Origin: a virus
Direction: 5' to 3' (one strand)
Length of the DNA: 21,821 nt
IMG/VR virus record: IMGVR_UViG_3300010354_000785
Span: 1-21,821 of that record
Part shown: positions 12,364 through 20,046 of the stretch, in pieces
Layout of the letters: each line of letters begins with the position of its first letter
Position numbering within the stretch: position 1 is the first letter of the stretch
The notes under the pieces: generated by a model
Databases searched by the model: none
What the model was told of the DNA's origin: nothing
Seen by the model: the letters and a program-made list of their open reading frames with translations, nothing else
Translations under genes and position numbers: made by a program

Positions 12364-15089
12364 CAACATGGTATATCGATCCTGCTAACGGTACAGATTC
12401 TAATTCCAGCGCAGGGAATGGCGATAGTTTTGCGACCAGAAGAAAGTCATTAACTAATTTGACAGCGGCTTCATTAGTTGCTGGTGATACTGTTAAATTT
12501 ATTAAAAGCTCTAACGCTACATCATTAGGGATCAATGGAACATGGACTAAAGGCCCGATCCCATCATCCGTTAGTATCACATCATCGACTAATGCGACGC
12601 CGATTGTCATTACGTTATCATCCGGCAATTATACAACGTTAAATCCTTCGGCGGGCGATACTGTAGTTATTGCAAGCCATACGACCAACACTAAAGCCAA
12701 TGGCGTATGGAAAATTAGTGCTGTCAATGGATCAACTACGGTCACAATTGTTAATGCTGATGGGACTAATTCAGTAGGCAATGGTGTTGGTGGCGCTACC
12801 GGAACTATTACTAAAATCAATGCTTCTACTGTCAAGCTGGCATCTCCGTTAGTACAAAATATTGCTTGTCATGGCAACAGAGGCGCATTAACCAATTGGA
12901 CGGCCTCAGCAAACGTAACTTGTACAATCGATTCCACCAACTATAAAGAAGGTGGTGAATCGCAAACAATAGCCATCGGCGCTTCATTTACGACTGGCAA
13001 AGCCGCGTATTTAACGTTATCTACTCTTGATTTGTCAGCTTACAAGCAAGTTTCTTTCTGGCTTCGCTGGAACTCTGGTACGGCTTTAGTTTCCGGTGAT
13101 ATGGAACTTAGACTTTGTTCTGATACAACCGGAGATACTGTTGTCAATACGATTGCTATACCACCATTACAATCCAATGCGGCCTGGGCTTGTATCACAG
13201 TTGATAAAGCGGCTGCTTTAGGTTCAGCTATTCAATCTATTTCGCTTTATGTCAACGTGGATCGTGGGGCGCAATCGTTAAATTTGGATTGTATTACGGC
13301 TTGCAAGGATTCAACAAGCAACGATTCGTTATCTCTTAGCAGTCTTATTGGGAAATCATCTGGGAATTATTATGGAATCCAATCTATCAATTATGATCGT
13401 GTTATTCTCGATACTCACGTTAATGCAAAGCCTATCGTCGGCCAAATTACGGGATATTATGGAACGAGCGAAACGGTTACGACGTATAAGCGAGAATGTT
13501 TTAAATACGCGGCAGCATTAGGGTTAACAACTCAGGTGATGAATTTTAATGACAGTGGAACGTCAGGAAGCCCGATAACCATATCAGGTGGTTGGAATGA
13601 TACGGACATGACTACGCAAACTGGAGAGACTTGGTTTGACGGGATCAATGGTAATGGTTATTTGTTTTATGGAAACAATATAAGTTATTGGTCAGGATTC
13701 GGGAATCTTGCCGCCGTTCGTTATTATGCTCCAGCTTATTTTGGAAGTGCATCGAATGTAACTGCATCATTTCGAGCTTTAAACAATAATACTTTATACG
13801 GCATTAACGCAACAAGTGCACAAAATGTTACTCTTGGAGCTGATTACATAGAGAATAATTTATCTGGCGTGTTATCTGGAATCATTAATACTATTACGGC
13901 AGGACAAGTTAACAATAACGTCAATTATGGAGTGTTAGTTCAACAAGGGTCATGCAAGTTTAATCTCGATAGCTGTTGCAATAATTTAAGTTATGGAGCA
14001 TACATTAATACCAATGTAGGCGGAGATGCGGTTTTAAATATCGATCTTTGCAAAGATAACGGAACATCAAATTATAACTTTGATACCGTCGGCGGATGCG
14101 TTATTAATAACTCTGTTATGGGGGGTTCTGCTCCTATCGATATTACATTAACCACAATGTATGGGTATGACGTTATTGCCAATCGTTGTACGTTTGCGGC
14201 AGCAACAGAAGTATCTGTCACAGCAACGTATATTGATTCCAGATTGTATGTTAATAGTCGAAATCTTGACAATAACGATCATAGAATATATTTGCCTAAT
14301 GCTAATATAAAAACAGATACCGGCGTTGTCTATGGAACTAATCCTTATTCGTGGAAGCTATCGCCTACATCTACAACGTATCAGAATGAAAATAATCCTA
14401 CTGTTTTTTCATTAGGTAAATTTACTTGCTACGCTAATGTGGCTACAACATTCAAGGCACAATTCAGACGAACTAATACCGGCATTTCTGCTCAATTAGT
14501 TTGTGAAGGTGGACAAATCAATGGCGTCGATAATGACGTTACTGATTCCATGACTGCCGCACAGGATACATGGGAAGAATTAAGCATTAGTTTTACGCCA
14601 ACGGAAACGAAAACAGTAGAAATATTAGCTAAAGCCTGGGGCGGGACAACTTATAGCGTTTATGTTGATGACTGGTATCAAACATCAGGAACTATATCTG
14701 GAAATATTACTGAATCGTTAGACATTACGGACTGGATGGTTACAGCTTATAAATGTAGTAATGGCGAATATAACGGTCATACTTATACCAATGGTACGAA
14801 TTATTCTATTAATGTACTACACTTAGAGCCAAGCCATATAACGCTTTCGCCACGAATACATTATCGTTGGTCAGCCAGTAAAGTGTCAACATTAAATGAT
14901 TTTGTTGTCGCTACTGTTCCTGATACAACGCCACATATTTGGAAATGTACAACGGCCGGAACAACGGGGGGCAGTGAGCCAACCTGGAATCTATCAGGAA
15001 CAACAACAGATAATACAACAACCTGGACTTATATTGCGCCTTTAGTCGATCCAAAAACATTAGGGCCAAAAATACCAGTAGCTTTATAG
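12360..15089 (+). CDS. Tail fibre/spike protein with beta-helix and carbohydrate-binding-like domains
   Basis: 909-aa, beta-rich, Thr/Ser/Asn/Gly-rich protein, the largest in the window. Residues 1-60 are a conserved head domain (TTWYIDPANGTDSNSSAGNG, then ATRRKSLTNL), of the type found at the N-terminus of right-handed beta-helix proteins. Residues about 165-310 look like a jelly-roll module (NWTASANVTCTIDSTNYKEG ... YKQVSFWLRWNSGT). About 440-640 is a right-handed beta-helix-like stretch of short Asn-rich rungs (e.g. YIENNLSGVLSGIINTITAG). About 690-790 is a second jelly roll ending YSVYVDDWYQ. Residues 861-889 carry a short motif with EPTW and TTTW shared with the protein at 18726. Predicted role: receptor binding or surface-polysaccharide contact. 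No catalytic residues can be named. Confidence 0.7.
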   Translation: MTTWYIDPANGTDSNSSAGNGDSFATRRKSLTNLTAASLVAGDTVKFIKSSNATSLGINGTWTKGPIPSSVSITSSTNATPIVITLSSGNYTTLNPSAGDTVVIASHTTNTKANGVWKISAVNGSTTVTIVNADGTNSVGNGVGGATGTITKINASTVKLASPLVQNIACHGNRGALTNWTASANVTCTIDSTNYKEGGESQTIAIGASFTTGKAAYLTLSTLDLSAYKQVSFWLRWNSGTALVSGDMELRLCSDTTGDTVVNTIAIPPLQSNAAWACITVDKAAALGSAIQSISLYVNVDRGAQSLNLDCITACKDSTSNDSLSLSSLIGKSSGNYYGIQSINYDRVILDTHVNAKPIVGQITGYYGTSETVTTYKRECFKYAAALGLTTQVMNFNDSGTSGSPITISGGWNDTDMTTQTGETWFDGINGNGYLFYGNNISYWSGFGNLAAVRYYAPAYFGSASNVTASFRALNNNTLYGINATSAQNVTLGADYIENNLSGVLSGIINTITAGQVNNNVNYGVLVQQGSCKFNLDSCCNNLSYGAYINTNVGGDAVLNIDLCKDNGTSNYNFDTVGGCVINNSVMGGSAPIDITLTTMYGYDVIANRCTFAAATEVSVTATYIDSRLYVNSRNLDNNDHRIYLPNANIKTDTGVVYGTNPYSWKLSPTSTTYQNENNPTVFSLGKFTCYANVATTFKAQFRRTNTGISAQLVCEGGQINGVDNDVTDSMTAAQDTWEELSISFTPTETKTVEILAKAWGGTTYSVYVDDWYQTSGTISGNITESLDITDWMVTAYKCSNGEYNGHTYTNGTNYSINVLHLEPSHITLSPRIHYRWSASKVSTLNDFVVATVPDTTPHIWKCTTAGTTGGSEPTWNLSGTTTDNTTTWTYIAPLVDPKTLGPKIPVAL

Positions 15090-15095
15090 TTTATT

Positions 15096-15114
15096 AATTA
15101 TTGTCGGGAGACAA
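15096..15114 (+). promoter_or_regulatory. Leader stem-loop presenting the Shine-Dalgarno in a GGGA loop
   Basis: AATTATTGTCGGGAGAC (15096-15112) repeats the element at 9414-9430 with one change. It folds as TTGTC (15101-15105), loop GGGA (15106-15109), GACAA (15110-15114), 5 perfect pairs with a GNRA tetraloop. GGGAG (15106-15110) is also the Shine-Dalgarno for ATG 15118 (7-nt spacing), so the ribosome site is displayed on the loop. Confidence 0.5.
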
Positions 15115-15117
15115 CAA

Positions 15118-15534
15118 ATGGCAAATGCAATTTATCCTTTGTGGAAGGAAGCTTTATTACAAAACAGTGCTGATTCTGATCTTGATGGTTCTGGAACTAC
15201 GGGGATTTATGTCGCCTTGGTAGATACCGGAACTTATACTTATTCATCTTCACATCAATACTATTCTTCTGTATCTTCTGCTGTTATAGGAACGGATCAA
15301 GAGCTTGGTACAAAATCTTATACCAATGGCGCATTTGACTCGGCTGATAGCACCTTTACTTCGGTAACAGGTAACTCAGTAGAAGCTTTAGTATTTTACC
15401 GTAAAAATTCTGGCGCTAATACAACATGGCGTTTAGTTGCCTATATTGATACAAACGTAACTAATCTTCCAGTTACTCCAAATGGTGGTAATATTACATT
15501 AGCCTGGAATGCTTCAGGTATTTTTGCACTTTAA
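15118..15534 (+). CDS. Phage virion structural protein (138 aa)
   Basis: Starts MANAIYPLWKEALLQNSADS, followed by TGIYVALVDTGTYTYSSSHQ, YTNGAFDSADSTFTSVTGNS and VEALVFYRKN. This pattern (MANAIYPLxKxALL...VALVDTGTYTYS...VEALVxF) is common among small virion proteins encoded near tail fibres in many phages; the molecular role is not established. All-beta, no charge clusters. Good RBS inside the leader stem-loop. It lies between the fibre gene and the P-loop gene. Confidence 0.7.
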   Translation: MANAIYPLWKEALLQNSADSDLDGSGTTGIYVALVDTGTYTYSSSHQYYSSVSSAVIGTDQELGTKSYTNGAFDSADSTFTSVTGNSVEALVFYRKNSGANTTWRLVAYIDTNVTNLPVTPNGGNITLAWNASGIFAL

Positions 15535-15551
15535 TTGATAGGATTTTAATT

Positions 15552-15869
15552 ATGATTTTTATTATTGAAGGGCCAGCGAAAAGCGGCAAAACAACACTGG
15601 CAAATGCCTTAAGAAACAGTCAAATTTCTCAAAAGAAGGGTTGTTTGCTAGTGGACGAGGATCAAGACGGTGATTTAGATATTTTGCTTGAAAAGATTAT
15701 TGTTGGTGAAAAATTGGGAGATAAACCTGATGTAGCCAAAATTCCTTGGAAACCTGAATCTATGATTGTTTTTGTTAATGCAAAACAAAGCTTGTTAAAA
15801 GACATAGAAACTAGAGTGCCAGGAATTATTGAACTTTTAGGCCCAGTTAAAAAAGTTACTGTTAGCTAA
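15552..15869 (+). CDS. Small P-loop NTP-binding protein in the virion gene cluster
   Basis: 105-aa protein with an intact Walker A motif, GPAKSGKTT (residues 7-15, preceded by MIFIIE), and a Walker B-like strand CLLVDED (31-37). Another strand, MIVFVN, is at 71-76. It is shorter than typical nucleotide kinases, with no visible lid or substrate-binding region. Predicted to bind ATP or GTP; activity is unknown. AGGA (15540-15543) precedes the ATG by 8 nt, and the stop overlaps the next gene (TAATG), so it is expressed with structural genes. It could be an assembly factor, a small kinase, or act on the host cell. Confidence 0.7.
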   Translation: MIFIIEGPAKSGKTTLANALRNSQISQKKGCLLVDEDQDGDLDILLEKIIVGEKLGDKPDVAKIPWKPESMIVFVNAKQSLLKDIETRVPGIIELLGPVKKVTVS

Positions 15870-16726
15870 TGAGCCTACTTTCTAGCAAACCTAATTTTAA
15901 TTATACAGAGACGAATAACAGCGTCGGCGTTGCATCTGGTGACCAAGCCGGAACTGCCGTTACTTCCGGTTCTGCCAATGCCTATGGATCATGGACTCAA
16001 ATTCATGCCGGATTAACTTATAAGAGTTCTGTTGTTGTCGTTAGGATTAACTCGGTAGAAACATCTGCGGATGTTACGGCGGCAACTGTTTTAAATGCTT
16101 ATATAGACATAGGTATTGGCCCAGATAGTAGTAATGTGACTGTTATTCTTGAAAAGCTTGGTGGTAGTTTCGCAGGTGGATTAGGAAATAGTTTTTATAT
16201 ACCTGTTAGCTTTCCTCAAGATACTCCTATTTGGGCTAGGCATCAAAATACACAAGCATCTGCTAAATCAGGGGTAGAGGTTACATTTTTTGGTGGTGGC
16301 GGGAATGGTTATTTTTTCCCGTCATTTTCAAGAATGGTGGCTATAGGTGCAGTTACCACGTCAACAACAGGGGCTTCATTATCTACCATAGGTAACTCGG
16401 GTGCCGAAGGCGGATGGGTAGAAATCACAAGTAGCTCTAGTGACGATTATTCAGTTTTAATGTTATCACCAGTATTTAACGTCGATTCTAGTTTAACAAA
16501 TGGATTAATACAAACTTTTGATATAGGGATCGGTGGAAGCGGTTCTGAAATTTCAATCGGAGAAAATGTCATGCAATCGTTTTTATGGACGGGCGCAGAG
16601 CAAAGAGTCAGTATTTCTTATCCCGTTTATCGAACAATTCCATCAGGAACAAGGATCGTTTGCAGAGGGAGTGGAAGCACGACAAACGATGGAACAAATA
16701 GTATTCTTTTGTATGGGATTATGTAA
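15869..16726 (+). CDS. Virion structural protein with a tandemly duplicated beta domain (285 aa)
   Basis: Two related halves, residues about 20-142 and 157-283. Each has a W-containing opening strand (SWTQIHAGLT / GWVEITSSSS), the motif DIGIG (80-84 and 218-222), then a strand with proline before a bulge (IPVSFPQDTPIWAR / YPVYRTIPSGTRIV), and a closing hydrophobic strand (VEVTFFG / SILLYGI). Such jelly-roll-like units are frequent in phage surface proteins. No enzyme motif. It starts in a TAATG overlap with the P-loop gene and is coupled the same way to the next gene. Confidence 0.6.
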   Translation: MSLLSSKPNFNYTETNNSVGVASGDQAGTAVTSGSANAYGSWTQIHAGLTYKSSVVVVRINSVETSADVTAATVLNAYIDIGIGPDSSNVTVILEKLGGSFAGGLGNSFYIPVSFPQDTPIWARHQNTQASAKSGVEVTFFGGGGNGYFFPSFSRMVAIGAVTTSTTGASLSTIGNSGAEGGWVEITSSSSDDYSVLMLSPVFNVDSSLTNGLIQTFDIGIGGSGSEISIGENVMQSFLWTGAEQRVSISYPVYRTIPSGTRIVCRGSGSTTNDGTNSILLYGIM

Positions 16727-17070
16727 TGGCTATATCAGAACACGCAAGCGGGACTAGAACGGCAGGAACCCCGCCAGAGGCTAGTTTTACAGCACTAGGA
16801 ACTTCGGCGGATACGACGGACGGCGTATTCCAGTTTTTCATTGATTGCAATAACATGGCTAATGGCGACACGCTAGAAATACAATTGCTTGAAAAGGCTT
16901 TGTCGTCTGGGACTGCAAGAGTTCTTTTTGAAGCCGCATTAAGCAATGCTCAATCTGAGCCATTATGGGCTTCTCCATCATTTGTATTATTGCACGGATG
17001 GACGTTTCAAATACGTCAAACGGCTGGCACGGCTAGGTCTTACGATTGGTCACAGCGTAAGGTTGCCTAA
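16726..17070 (+). CDS. Small beta-rich virion protein (114 aa)
   Basis: Contains the recognisable sequence of a widespread small phage protein: DGVFQFFIDCNNMANGDTLE, then IQLLEKALSSGTARVLFEAA and FQIRQTAGTARSYDWSQRKV at the C-terminus. The pattern (DGxFxFxIDxNNMxxGDTLExxL...QTAGTxRxYDW) accompanies head or tail surface proteins in many phages; role not defined. Coupled on both sides by TAATG overlaps. Confidence 0.6.
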   Translation: MAISEHASGTRTAGTPPEASFTALGTSADTTDGVFQFFIDCNNMANGDTLEIQLLEKALSSGTARVLFEAALSNAQSEPLWASPSFVLLHGWTFQIRQTAGTARSYDWSQRKVA

Positions 17071-18722
17071 TGTCTTATTTGTATTCTCCATTATTACCTT
17101 CTGCGGCTTCTGGAGATTCGGCGCAAGCATTAACGCAATCCAGTATTTTTACCAATACTAATACTTTTTACACTCACACATTAAACGGAGCTATCACTTT
17201 AACACAAGATAGCTCATTATCTAATTCCAATACGTTTAATGCACATACATTAACCAATGTTAATGCGTTAAGTCAAGATAGTTCTTATTCAAACTCTAAT
17301 ACATTTAACACGCATGCTTTAAGTAGTGCAATAACGCTTACTCAAAGTAATGTTTATGAAAACTCAAGTACATTTAATGCGCATGTATTAACTAATCTTA
17401 ATACTCTAACTCAAGATAGCGCATATACAAACTCTAATACTTTTAATAATCACAGTATTTCTTTAGTTAATAACTTATCTCAGGATAATTTATTTTCCAA
17501 TACTAATACGTTTAATGATCATACATTAACGGCGGGCGCTGTATCTTTAACACAAGATACTACGTTAAGTAATAGCAATACTTTTTATAATCATAGCTTA
17601 TCTGGGAATAACATATTAACTCAGGATAGTATTTATTCCAATAATAATACTTTTAATACGCATGTATTATCTAATATAAATACCTTAAGTCAGAATAGTA
17701 TTTATAATAATAGCAATACTTTTTACGAGCACTCTTTAAGTGGTGTTATTACATTAACTCAGGACAATGGTTATTCTAATACAAATACTTTTTATACTCA
17801 TACTTTATCAACTGCTGCAAATGATTTAGTTCAAAATCAAACACTTACTAACGATAATACGTTTTATGCTCATTCTTTAAGTGCAAGTATTAGTTTATCT
17901 CAAGATGCAAGTTATACTAATACTAATACTTTTAATGCTCATATATTAACTAACTTAAATACTTTAACTCAGGATAGTGCTTATACTAATAATAATACTA
18001 TCTATGATAGTGTTTTAAGTTCTGCAATAACGCTAACTCAAGATAGCTCATATACTAATACTAATAGCTTTTATACTCATGTATTAACTGCTGGTTCTGC
18101 TGGCGTAGATTTTACGATTACATCTGGATATACTACTGGAACTGATTTCAGCTTTGGAAGTATTTATGACTTAATTCAAAACGCTATATTCACAAATAGC
18201 AATACTTTTTATAGTCATACTTTATCGAGTCCATCAGTATTAACTCAAGATAGTATTTTTAATAATACTAATAGTTTTAATAATCATAGCTTATTATCGA
18301 CTATTAGCCTTATTCAAGATTCTACTTTAACAAATAACAATACTTTTTATCAGCATAGCATTGATAATGTACAATCATTAACCCAAGATTCCAGTTTTGT
18401 TAATAGCAATACTTTTTACTCTGCTACTCTTGATCGTGATATTACATTAACTCAGTCGCAGTTTATTGAAAATCTTAATAGCTTCTATCAACATGTTCTT
18501 ACACCAGAAGCTATTAATTTAACTCAGACTTCACTATTTGTTAATGAAAATGTATTTTATCAAGCTGTAATAAGTAGTAATATTAACTATACTACTATTG
18601 TTTTTGAGCATAAAAATAATGTATTATATGCTGAATATCCAAATTATTCTGTTATAATAGAGAATAAGAATAAAACTATTTTTAACGAAAATAAACAAAA
18701 AGACATAATCGTTGAGGCTTAA
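17070..18722 (+). CDS. Repeat-built fibre-like protein: about 20 copies of a 23-24-residue Asn/Thr repeat
   Basis: 550-aa protein made almost wholly of one repeat with consensus L-[ST]-Q-D-S-x-[YFL]-[ST]-N-[ST]-N-T-F-[YN]-x-H-[TSV]-L-[ST], about 20 copies from residue 21 to about 503. One copy near residue 345 carries an insert (TAGSAGVDFTITSGYTTGTD). There is no Lys or Arg before R456. The C-terminal about 45 residues differ: YTTIVFEHKNNVLYAEYPNY, then a Lys/Asn/Glu tail. A short N-terminal cap (about 20 residues) precedes the repeats. Repeats with [ST]Q...NTF occur in other phage structural proteins as far as I can recall; function is unknown. Inference: a beta-solenoid or repetitive fibre on the virion surface. 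Coupled by TAATG to the gene before it. Confidence 0.65.
   Translation: MSYLYSPLLPSAASGDSAQALTQSSIFTNTNTFYTHTLNGAITLTQDSSLSNSNTFNAHTLTNVNALSQDSSYSNSNTFNTHALSSAITLTQSNVYENSSTFNAHVLTNLNTLTQDSAYTNSNTFNNHSISLVNNLSQDNLFSNTNTFNDHTLTAGAVSLTQDTTLSNSNTFYNHSLSGNNILTQDSIYSNNNTFNTHVLSNINTLSQNSIYNNSNTFYEHSLSGVITLTQDNGYSNTNTFYTHTLSTAANDLVQNQTLTNDNTFYAHSLSASISLSQDASYTNTNTFNAHILTNLNTLTQDSAYTNNNTIYDSVLSSAITLTQDSSYTNTNSFYTHVLTAGSAGVDFTITSGYTTGTDFSFGSIYDLIQNAIFTNSNTFYSHTLSSPSVLTQDSIFNNTNSFNNHSLLSTISLIQDSTLTNNNTFYQHSIDNVQSLTQDSSFVNSNTFYSATLDRDITLTQSQFIENLNSFYQHVLTPEAINLTQTSLFVNENVFYQAVISSNINYTTIVFEHKNNVLYAEYPNYSVIIENKNKTIFNENKQKDIIVEA
17130..18578 (+). repeat. Degenerate tandem coding repeat, about 69-72 bp unit
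   Basis: The repeat is visible at protein level in all copies; at DNA level copies have diverged by synonymous and other changes, though stretches such as AATACTTTTTATAATCATAG recur in variant form. The unit contains runs of AATACTAATACT. This is a coding repeat, not a CRISPR array: no constant-length spacers. Confidence 0.8.
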
Positions 18723-18725
18723 TTA

Positions 18726-19262
18726 ATGATTTATAGTGCAAGTCAAAAAGGCCCGTATAAAGTATCAGGTTATCATGATCCTGATTCTATAGTTTCGTAT
18801 CAGATAATATTTAGACCGCCTACCTGGACATCTGGTACAGTCTATAGGTTTGTTAATTCAAACGAATATGATATTGTTTTACCATCAGTTTATAAAGGAT
18901 ATTATTATGCTTGTGTTAATGGAGGTAAATCTGGAGCTACTGAGCCAACATGGGCACTAAGAAAAGATGAGGAAACAACAGATTTTGAATCCGGTGCTAC
19001 AGATGGACTAACATGGAAAGCTGTCCCTTATAATCTTTTGCCTGTTGATGTTGATGTTTCGAGTGTGGCAATAACTGCTAATAATGGAGTCACAATAAGC
19101 TCTGATTCTAATACAGCAATAAAAGCATTTTATACTGTTGATAATATAGCAACTAATGCTACAGCAAGAACTTTAAAATACTTTGATGTTTTGATTAGAC
19201 CAACTTATAATAATAATTTAATGGATGATTTTTCTGTACGATATAAACTAGCGGAACGCTAA
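18726..19262 (+). CDS. Virion/tail-associated protein with EPTW motif (178 aa)
   Basis: Begins MIYSASQKGPYKVSGYHDPD. Residues about 58-100 hold the motif YYYACVNGGKSGATEPTWAL followed by TDGLTWKAV, a short module also present at the C-terminus of the 909-aa fibre. Residues about 105-178 form an all-beta domain (DVDVSSVAITANNGVTISSD; RTLKYFDVLIRPTYNNNLMD). GAGG in the end of the preceding gene can serve as RBS. Role unknown; likely part of the same surface assembly as its neighbours. Confidence 0.6.
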   Translation: MIYSASQKGPYKVSGYHDPDSIVSYQIIFRPPTWTSGTVYRFVNSNEYDIVLPSVYKGYYYACVNGGKSGATEPTWALRKDEETTDFESGATDGLTWKAVPYNLLPVDVDVSSVAITANNGVTISSDSNTAIKAFYTVDNIATNATARTLKYFDVLIRPTYNNNLMDDFSVRYKLAER

Positions 19263-19301
19263 TTTTAGGCTATAATTTTTTTATTATTTGAGGGTATTAA
19301 A

Positions 19302-19619
19302 ATGTTTGAATTACATGAAGGCAAAAAAAGAACGCTCACTTTGAATGTTGCTAAATCCGATGGTAATCCTGGTGTTGTTGATGGCATTCCAGAATGGACT
19401 GTAGAACCTGCTGATTTGGCTTCTCTTACAGTAGCGGAAGATGGTATGTCGGCGGTTATGGATTGGGTAGCTGCTGGTGATGTAACTGTTATGGTAACGG
19501 CTGATGGCGATCTTAGTAATGATGTTTTCACCATTGTTGCTCAGGAAACATTTACGATGATGCCGTCTTTGGGTGCTGTATCAGCTACAATTTCTGTTTC
19601 TGACGAAGAGCCAGTCTAA
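19302..19619 (+). CDS. Ig-like (BIG2-type) phage surface protein (105 aa)
   Basis: Single bacterial Ig-like domain: KKRTLTLNVAKSDGNPGVVD, then IPEWTVEPADLASLTVAEDG, MSAVMDWVAAGDVTVMVTAD and GDLSNDVFTIVAQE. The order GxPxWxxxPxxLxxLTVAxDGMSAxxxxxxxGxVxVxVxADGDL is typical of the small phage Ig-like proteins that decorate heads or tails and bind weakly to cell-surface sugars. GAGGG (19290-19294) lies 7 nt before the ATG. Coupled to the next gene (TAATG). Confidence 0.7.
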   Translation: MFELHEGKKRTLTLNVAKSDGNPGVVDGIPEWTVEPADLASLTVAEDGMSAVMDWVAAGDVTVMVTADGDLSNDVFTIVAQETFTMMPSLGAVSATISVSDEEPV

Positions 19620-19969
19620 TGGTTATTAACGAATTTATAGCAGAATTAGAATCTGCTTTAAGTTTTGAACAGGCTAGGATTAAGGGTTATTTGGGAGTTT
19701 TAACATTCCCGAACAACCTTGTTAGTGATCCATCAAAACAGGAAATACAACAAGCTTTAGATTGGTCTGTAAAGCGTAATGCTTTATTGGAAAGCGCATT
19801 AACTCCAGTCAAAGCTTTATTGGATCATGGGTATCCTAAAAGAGTAGAACAGCTTGCGCCTGAGTCTGTTATCGATGAACTTAAAGAAGCACTAAGATTA
19901 TTAACTCTGTCGGTTGATGAATTACATGAACCGCCTGTTTTAAATATAGAAGTATCGGAAGAGGCGTAA
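19619..19969 (+). CDS. Hypothetical helical phage protein (116 aa)
   Basis: Amphipathic helical protein: MVINEFIAELESALSFEQAR, then KQEIQQALDWSVKRNALLES and a helix DELKEALRLLTLSVDELHEP. It differs from its beta-rich neighbours, so may be an assembly factor or chaperone rather than a surface subunit; this is inference. It starts at a TAATG overlap. No family is recognised. Confidence 0.6.
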   Translation: MVINEFIAELESALSFEQARIKGYLGVLTFPNNLVSDPSKQEIQQALDWSVKRNALLESALTPVKALLDHGYPKRVEQLAPESVIDELKEALRLLTLSVDELHEPPVLNIEVSEEA

Positions 19970-19982
19970 AGCCTTATTTTAA

Positions 19983-20037
19983 TGCCGTGAGGCAATTGTT
20001 TTTTTTTGCGATGTGAATCGCTTTATCTCTTCGAGAG
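19983..20037 (+). promoter_or_regulatory. Three short stem-loops in the leader of the 20047 gene
   Basis: Stem-loop 1: TGCC-GTGA-GGCA (19983-19994). After a T9 run (19999-20007), stem-loop 2: GCGAT-GTGA-ATCGC (20008-20021). Stem-loop 3: CTCT-TCG-AGAG (20027-20037), overlapping the Shine-Dalgarno GAGAGGA (20033-20039). Loops 1 and 2 are both GTGA, a GNRA tetraloop. Stem 1 plus T9 could also act as a weak terminator for the preceding genes. Confidence 0.45.
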
Positions 20038-20046
20038 GATTTTAAA

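Noticed and set aside
16533-16757. Plus-strand frame of 74 codons across the end of the 285-aa gene
   Set aside because: It is out of frame with two well-coupled genes and has no RBS; best explained as a shadow.
17130-18578. CRISPR-like regular repeats
   Set aside because: Repeats are coding, in frame, degenerate at DNA level, and have no constant repeat/spacer structure.
19271-19276. TATAAT before the Ig-like gene
   Set aside because: A perfect -10 sequence but no recognisable -35 at 16-18 bp and no extended -10 TG; AT-rich context makes chance likely.
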